A DNA stretch of 58,021 nt from positions 1 through 58,021 of the forward strand of contig NZ_JANFNH010000047.1 in the NCBI RefSeq assembly GCF_024436055.1. The letters are read 5' to 3'. A model generated the notes under the pieces. It searched no databases and was not told the DNA's origin. It saw only the letters and a list, made by a program, of their open reading frames with translations. Of this stretch, positions 54,213 to 58,021 are shown one piece after another; position 1 is the first letter of the stretch, and each line of letters begins with the position of its first letter. The position numbers were made by a program, and so were the translations under genes. The stretch is from Streptantibioticus rubrisoli (GTDB taxonomy: Bacteria > Actinomycetota > Actinomycetes > Streptomycetales > Streptomycetaceae).

Positions 54213-54953
54213 TTGATAATTCGGCAGCGTTATGAAGTGAGCGGCGCCCACTTCGCCTTCACCGACCGGTGGGGCGGGGTGAGCGCCGCTCCGTACGAGG
54301 AGCTCAACCTCGGCGGCGCGGTCGGCGACGACCCGGCCGCCGTACGGGCCAACCGAGAACTGGCCGCCAAGTCACTGGGGCTTGACCCCGATCGCGTGGT
54401 CTGGATGAACCAGGTGCACGGCAACGACGTGGCACACGTCACCGCCCCCTGGGGTGACGCGCCGGTCCCGAAGGTGGACGCCGTGGTCACCGCCCGCCCG
54501 GGCCTCGCGCTCGCCGTGCTCACCGCGGACTGCGTGCCAGTGCTGCTGGCCGACCCGGAGGCGGGCGTGGTGGCCGCGGCGCACTCGGGGCGGCCGGGCC
54601 TGGTGGCCGGAGTGGTTCCGGCGGCGGTCGAGGCGATGACCGAACTCGGCGCGCGGCCCGAGCGCATCACCGCCTTCACCGGACCCTCGGTCTGCGGCCG
54701 GTGCTACGAGGTGCCGGAGCGGATGCGGGCCGGGGTCGCCGAGGTGGTCCCGGAGGCCTGGGCGCAGACGAGTTGGGGGACACCCGCGGTCGATGTGGCC
54801 GCCGGAGTGCATGCCCAGCTCGCCCGACTTGGGGTGGCAAGAAGAGAGAAATCCCATATCTGCACCCTGGAGTCGGCGGACCACTTCTCCTACCGACGCG
54901 ACCGCACGACGGGGCGGCTCGCCGGATACGTATGGCTGGACGGCAGCGAGTGA
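54213..54953 (+). CDS. pgeF: peptidoglycan editing factor PgeF (YfiH, multicopper polyphenol oxidase family)
   Basis: 246-aa laccase-domain protein. In E. coli PgeF is linked to removing misincorporated residues from peptidoglycan precursors; others in the family show polyphenol oxidase or purine nucleosidase activity. Metal-ligand motifs are NQVHGNDV (His), LTADCVPVLLA (Cys) and AAHSGRPG (His). The start is the TTG at 54213, 11 nt after the ftsZ stop, chosen because the family N-terminus aligns from there; no strong RBS is seen, so GTG at 54237 is possible. It has the position of Rv2149c after ftsZ. Confidence 0.9.
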   Translation: MIIRQRYEVSGAHFAFTDRWGGVSAAPYEELNLGGAVGDDPAAVRANRELAAKSLGLDPDRVVWMNQVHGNDVAHVTAPWGDAPVPKVDAVVTARPGLALAVLTADCVPVLLADPEAGVVAAAHSGRPGLVAGVVPAAVEAMTELGARPERITAFTGPSVCGRCYEVPERMRAGVAEVVPEAWAQTSWGTPAVDVAAGVHAQLARLGVARREKSHICTLESADHFSYRRDRTTGRLAGYVWLDGSE

Positions 54954-54960
54954 CGGAGAG

Positions 54961-55680
54961 ATGACGGACAGAAAGGCCCAACTGGCCACAAATCTGGCCC
55001 GGGTCGAGCGACGCATCACCCAGGCGTGCGCCGCGGCGGGGCGGGAGCGCGAGGAGGTGACCCTGGTCGTGGTCACCAAGACCTACCCGGCGAGCGATGT
55101 GAGGCTGCTCGCCGAACTCGGGGTACGGGAGGTCGCCGAGAACCGGGACCAGGACGCGGCGCCCAAGGCCGCCGAATGTGCCGAACTCGACCTGAAATGG
55201 CACTTCGTGGGGCAACTACAGACCAACAAGGCGCGTTCTGTGGTGCGTTATGCAGATTTCGTGCACTCTGTGGACCGTTTGCGACTGGTTGACGCGTTGT
55301 CGAACGCCGCGGTGCGGGTCGGGCGCGAGGTGGGCTGTCTGGTGCAGGTGGCACTCGACGCCCCGTCAGGATCAGTTGGCGGTCGGGGCGGTGCGGCCCC
55401 GGACGACGTGGCCGCCGTCGCCGACGCGATCGCCGCGGCCCCGGGGCTCCGGCTCGCGGGGTTGATGACTGTAGCGCCGCTAGCCGGGGCGTACGCGGGA
55501 AAACCGCGCGCCGCCTTCGACCGGCTGATGGAAATCGCATCCTCGCTGCGCGAAGCGCATCCGGCTGCAACCATGGTGTCTGCAGGGATGAGTTCGGACC
55601 TTGAGGACGCCGTCGCCGCCGGTGCGACACATGTACGCGTCGGTACGGCGGTACTCGGAGTCCGTCCCGCCCTCGGGTAA
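54961..55680 (+). CDS. yggS: YggS family pyridoxal-phosphate homeostasis protein
   Basis: 239-aa alanine-racemase-fold protein without racemase activity. It binds PLP through the lysine in VVVTKTYPA (near residue 40) and keeps cellular PLP levels balanced. Other motifs are ENRDQDAAPKA, WHFVGQLQTNKAR, SVDR, GLMTVAPL and SAGMSSDLEDAVAAGATHVR. The ATG at 54961 has CGGAGAG just upstream. It sits 7 nt after pgeF, so the two are co-transcribed, and the same order follows ftsZ in many actinobacteria. Confidence 0.94.
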   Translation: MTDRKAQLATNLARVERRITQACAAAGREREEVTLVVVTKTYPASDVRLLAELGVREVAENRDQDAAPKAAECAELDLKWHFVGQLQTNKARSVVRYADFVHSVDRLRLVDALSNAAVRVGREVGCLVQVALDAPSGSVGGRGGAAPDDVAAVADAIAAAPGLRLAGLMTVAPLAGAYAGKPRAAFDRLMEIASSLREAHPAATMVSAGMSSDLEDAVAAGATHVRVGTAVLGVRPALG

Positions 55681-55720
55681 CGTCACGAGGAAGTCGGACC
55701 ACAGCAGAAAATATGGTCAT

Positions 55721-55740
55721 GCTCCGTCACATCACGGAGC
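55721..55740. other. stem-loop before sepF
   Basis: GCTCCGT and ACGGAGC form a 7-bp stem with a 6-nt loop. TCACCTGGTGA, a palindrome, follows at 55758-55768. Both lie in the 124-bp gap between yggS and sepF, and may be operators or mRNA structure. Confidence 0.4.
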
Positions 55741-55804
55741 TGACCCAGTGGATCCCCTCACCTGGTGACGGTGCCGATCCACCACAGAGCGGAGGACGCA
55801 GAGC

Positions 55805-56365
55805 ATGGCCGGCGCGATGCGCAAGATGGCGGTCTACCTCGGCCTCGTGGAGGACGATGGGTACGACGGCCCGGGGTTCGACCCCGACGACGAGTTCGAG
55901 CCCGAGCCAGAACCCGACCGGGCGCGACGACAACACCAGTCAACTCAGGAGGAACCGGCGCGAATCGTGCATGCTCCGGCTCCCCGGGAACCCCGGATCG
56001 CCCCCGTGGCATCCATCACACCTGAACGCCGCACTCTGGAGAAGAACGCACCGGTGATCATGCCCAAGGTTGTGTCGGAGCGAGAGCCGTATCGAATCAC
56101 CACGCTTCACCCCCGGACGTACAACGAAGCCCGTACGATCGGGGAACACTTCCGCGAGAGCACCCCGGTGATCATGAACTTGACGGAGATGGATGACACG
56201 GATGCGAAGCGTCTTGTTGACTTTGCCGCCGGTTTGGTCTTCGGTCTGCACGGGAGCATTGAGCGGGTGACGCAGAAGGTGTTCCTGCTGTCTCCTGCTA
56301 ACGTCGATGTCACGGCGGAGGACAAAGCCCGTATCGCCGAGGGCGGGTTCTTCAACCAGAGCTGA
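55805..56365 (+). CDS. sepF: cell division protein SepF
   Basis: 186-aa membrane-tethered FtsZ anchor. The N-terminal amphipathic helix ([14 protein letters not shown]) is followed by an acidic disordered linker and the conserved SepF domain (about 90-175: [55 protein letters not shown] and [11 protein letters not shown]). It is full length. The ATG at 55805 follows GGAGGAC by 7 nt. It precedes yggT and divIVA as in other actinobacteria. Confidence 0.95.
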   Translation: MAGAMRKMAVYLGLVEDDGYDGPGFDPDDEFEPEPEPDRARRQHQSTQEEPARIVHAPAPREPRIAPVASITPERRTLEKNAPVIMPKVVSEREPYRITTLHPRTYNEARTIGEHFRESTPVIMNLTEMDDTDAKRLVDFAAGLVFGLHGSIERVTQKVFLLSPANVDVTAEDKARIAEGGFFNQS

Positions 56366-56433
56366 GACAGCGACCATGTGGGACCGGACCGACGGGGACA
56401 GCGGAGAGCAGGGGAGAGGGGAGCGCGATCGCG

Positions 56434-56718
56434 ATGGGTGTCGCAAAACAGGTCATCTACATCGCGTTGATGTGTTTCCTGATCGTACTGATCTTCCGGC
56501 TGGTGATGGACTACGTCTTCCAGTTCGCCCGATCGTGGCGTCCTGGCAAGGTGATGGTGGTCCTTCTCGAAGCCACCTACACTGTCACCGATCCGCCACT
56601 CAAGCTACTGCGGCGGTTCATCCCGCCGCTGCGTCTCGGGGGCGTGGCGCTCGACCTGTCCTTCTTCGTACTGATGATCATCGTCTACATCCTGATCTCC
56701 GTCGTGGCCAGGCTGTGA
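56434..56718 (+). CDS. yggT: YggT family integral membrane protein
   Basis: 94-aa hydrophobic protein with two or three membrane segments (about 7-29 and 66-90) and the YggT motif PPLKLLRRFIPPLRLGGVALDLSFF split across a short loop. Function is not established; in actinobacteria it lies next to sepF and divIVA and is linked to division or osmotic homeostasis. The ATG at 56434 has GGGGAGCG nearby. A TACGGT at 56723-56728, after its stop, could be the divIVA -10. Confidence 0.88.
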   Translation: MGVAKQVIYIALMCFLIVLIFRLVMDYVFQFARSWRPGKVMVVLLEATYTVTDPPLKLLRRFIPPLRLGGVALDLSFFVLMIIVYILISVVARL

Positions 56719-56764
56719 ACGATACGGTCTTGCCGATTGCCGACGATCACGTTGAGGTGAAGAG

Positions 56765-57889
56765 ATGCCGCTGACCCCCGAGGACGTTCGTAACAAGCAG
56801 TTCACGACCGTCCGCCTCCGCGAAGGCTATGACGAGGACGAGGTCGACGCCTTCCTCGACGAGGTCGAGGCGGAGCTCACCAGGCTGCTGCGGGAGAACG
56901 AGGACCTCCGCGCCAAACTCGCCGCGGCAACCCGGGCTGCCGCGCAGAACCAGCAGCGCAAGCCCGACCCGCAGGACCGGCAGGGGGCTCCCGTCCCCGC
57001 CGCCATATCCGGCCCGCAGCCGGTGCCGCCGGGCCAGCAGCAGATGGGCGGTCCGCCCCAACTGCCTGGCGCCCCGCAGCTTCCGGCTGGTCCGAGCGGG
57101 CAGCAGGGCCCGATGGGTCCCGGCCCGATGGGTCAGGGTCCGATGGGTCAGGGTCCGATGGGCCCCGGCCCGATGGGTCAGGGTCACCCGATGCAGCAGG
57201 GTCACCCCATGCAGCAGGGTGGTCCCGGTGGCGACAGCGCCGCGCGTGTGCTGTCGCTGGCGCAGCAGACCGCTGACCAGGCGATCGCGGAGGCCCGTTC
57301 CGAGGCCAACAAGATCGTCGGCGAGGCCCGCAGCCGCGCCGAGGGCCTGGAGCGGGACGCCCGCGCCAAGGCGGACGCCCTGGAGCGGGACGCGCAGGAG
57401 AAGCACCGCGTCGCGATGGGCTCGCTGGAGTCGGCCCGCGCCACGCTGGAGCGCAAGGTCGAGGATCTGCGCGGCTTCGAGCGCGAGTACCGCACCCGGC
57501 TGAAGTCCTACCTGGAAAGCCAGCTTCGGCAGCTGGAGAACCAGGCGGATGACTCGCTGGCCCCGCCGCGTACCCCCGCGACCGCGTCGCTGCCCTCGTC
57601 GTCCACCATGGGCGGTTCGCTCGGTGGCGGCACCATGGGCGGCTCGATGGGCAGCGGTATGGCCGCGGCCGGTGCCGGAGCGATGGGGCACGCCAATGGC
57701 GGCAACCAGACCTACGGCGGCCAGCAGATGGGCGGCGGTGGCGGCGGTGCGCAGACCTACGGTGGTCAGCAGCAGATGTCGCCGGCGATGACCCAGCCGA
57801 TGGCTCCGGTTCGCCCGCAGGGGCCGCAGCCGCTGCAGCAGGCACCCACGCCGATGAGGGGTTTCCTCATCGACGAGGACGACAACTGA
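56765..57889 (+). CDS. divIVA: polar growth protein DivIVA
   Basis: 374-aa coiled-coil protein that marks hyphal tips and directs polar wall growth (Wag31 in mycobacteria). The N-terminal membrane-binding domain LTPEDVRNKQFTT to GYDEDEVDAFLDEVEAEL is conserved. A Pro/Gln-rich linker contains GPMGPGPMGQGPMGQG-type repeats at about 115-152. A second coiled coil spans about 157-262, followed by a Gly/Met-rich tail and the C-terminal MRGFLIDEDDN. The ATG at 56765 follows GAGGTGAAGAG. It is the last gene of the dcw block and has a strong terminator 27 bp after its stop. Confidence 0.95.
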   Translation: MPLTPEDVRNKQFTTVRLREGYDEDEVDAFLDEVEAELTRLLRENEDLRAKLAAATRAAAQNQQRKPDPQDRQGAPVPAAISGPQPVPPGQQQMGGPPQLPGAPQLPAGPSGQQGPMGPGPMGQGPMGQGPMGPGPMGQGHPMQQGHPMQQGGPGGDSAARVLSLAQQTADQAIAEARSEANKIVGEARSRAEGLERDARAKADALERDAQEKHRVAMGSLESARATLERKVEDLRGFEREYRTRLKSYLESQLRQLENQADDSLAPPRTPATASLPSSSTMGGSLGGGTMGGSMGSGMAAAGAGAMGHANGGNQTYGGQQMGGGGGGAQTYGGQQQMSPAMTQPMAPVRPQGPQPLQQAPTPMRGFLIDEDDN

Positions 57890-57915
57890 TCGCTCGCCGC
57901 ACCAGGCGAAGCCAA

Positions 57916-57960
57916 GGGCCGGGCCCCGGGGACACGTTCCCTCGGGGCCCGGCCCTTTTT
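57916..57960 (+). terminator. strong rho-independent terminator of divIVA
   Basis: A 13-bp perfect stem, GGGCCGGGCCCCG (57916-57928) and CGGGGCCCGGCCC (57943-57955), followed by TTTTT. It ends the dcw transcription block. The remaining 61 bp of the window show no gene. Confidence 0.92.
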
Positions 57961-58021
57961 GGGTTGGGTTGCGGGGACGCGACCCGTTGTGCGCCCAACG
58001 GGAGAATCGCCGGGCGGGGGC

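Overview
The window is chromosomal DNA from a high-GC actinobacterium, most likely a Streptomyces or close relative (Streptomycetaceae). Support comes from the very high GC with strong third-position GC bias, frequent GTG and TTG starts, many genes with a TANNNT box 6-7 nt before the start codon (leaderless transcripts), and a gene order that, from memory, follows Streptomyces coelicolor SCO2131-SCO2077. Part of the same order is found in Mycobacterium tuberculosis around fadD15-pknL-aroG-dcw-wag31. I see no prophage, insertion sequence, CRISPR array, tRNA or rRNA. This is core chromosome, not an island.

Layout. (1) 0-10.5 kb: a long-chain acyl-CoA ligase, a metallophosphoesterase, an SRPBCC protein, an ArsA-like ATPase without Walker A lysines, a DUF5304-type protein next to ROK glucokinase, an EEP-family phosphatase/nuclease, a membrane protein coupled to an alpha/beta hydrolase, a PlsC-type acyltransferase and a 6-phosphofructokinase with a PPi-type active site. 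(2) 10.5-14.1 kb: a fused anthranilate synthase (TrpE-TrpG) behind a Trp-Trp-Trp leader peptide and attenuator, divergent from class II DAHP synthase. (3) 14.1-16.7 kb: iron genes (bfd with a candidate iron box, convergent bfr), a molybdopterin oxidoreductase and endonuclease IV. (4) 16.7-24.6 kb: a PASTA Ser/Thr kinase, thiO-thiS-thiG behind a TPP riboswitch, a ferredoxin reductase, an Rv2175c-type DNA-binding protein, thiE and metF. (5) 24.6-33.3 kb: a Tyr/Gln-rich membrane protein, a 93-bp tandem-repeat spacer, a CrtI-like oxidoreductase, a TetR / YhgE / degenerate ABC ATPase operon with a 26-bp operator, a HEPN protein, a methyltransferase and a DUF3040 protein. (6) 33.3-39.2 kb: a MoxR - DUF58 - transglutaminase cluster and a beta-carbonic anhydrase. 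(7) 39.4-58 kb: the division and cell wall (dcw) cluster, mraZ-rsmH-ftsL-ftsI-murE-murF-mraY-murD-ftsW-murG-ftsQ-ftsZ-pgeF-yggS-sepF-yggT-divIVA, closed by a strong terminator.

How the parts work together. The dcw block supplies peptidoglycan precursor synthesis (MurE, MurF, MraY, MurD, MurG), septal polymerisation (FtsW, FtsI), the divisome (FtsL, FtsQ, FtsZ, SepF) and polar growth (DivIVA). murC is not between murG and ftsQ. Aromatic supply (DAHP synthase) and tryptophan entry (anthranilate synthase) face each other across a 98-bp gap, and both transcripts look leaderless. The thiazole branch of thiamine synthesis is riboswitch-controlled, while thiE lies apart. The richest regulatory signals are the trp leader, the TPP riboswitch, the iron box, the TetR operator, the four phased GTGG repeats over the mraZ promoter, and the ftsZ upstream region. 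I found no convincing entirely new multi-gene system. The best leads are a YhgE exporter operon with a non-canonical ATPase, a lone HEPN protein with an R-x4-H motif, and a possible coupled ORF inside the MoxR/DUF58 operon.
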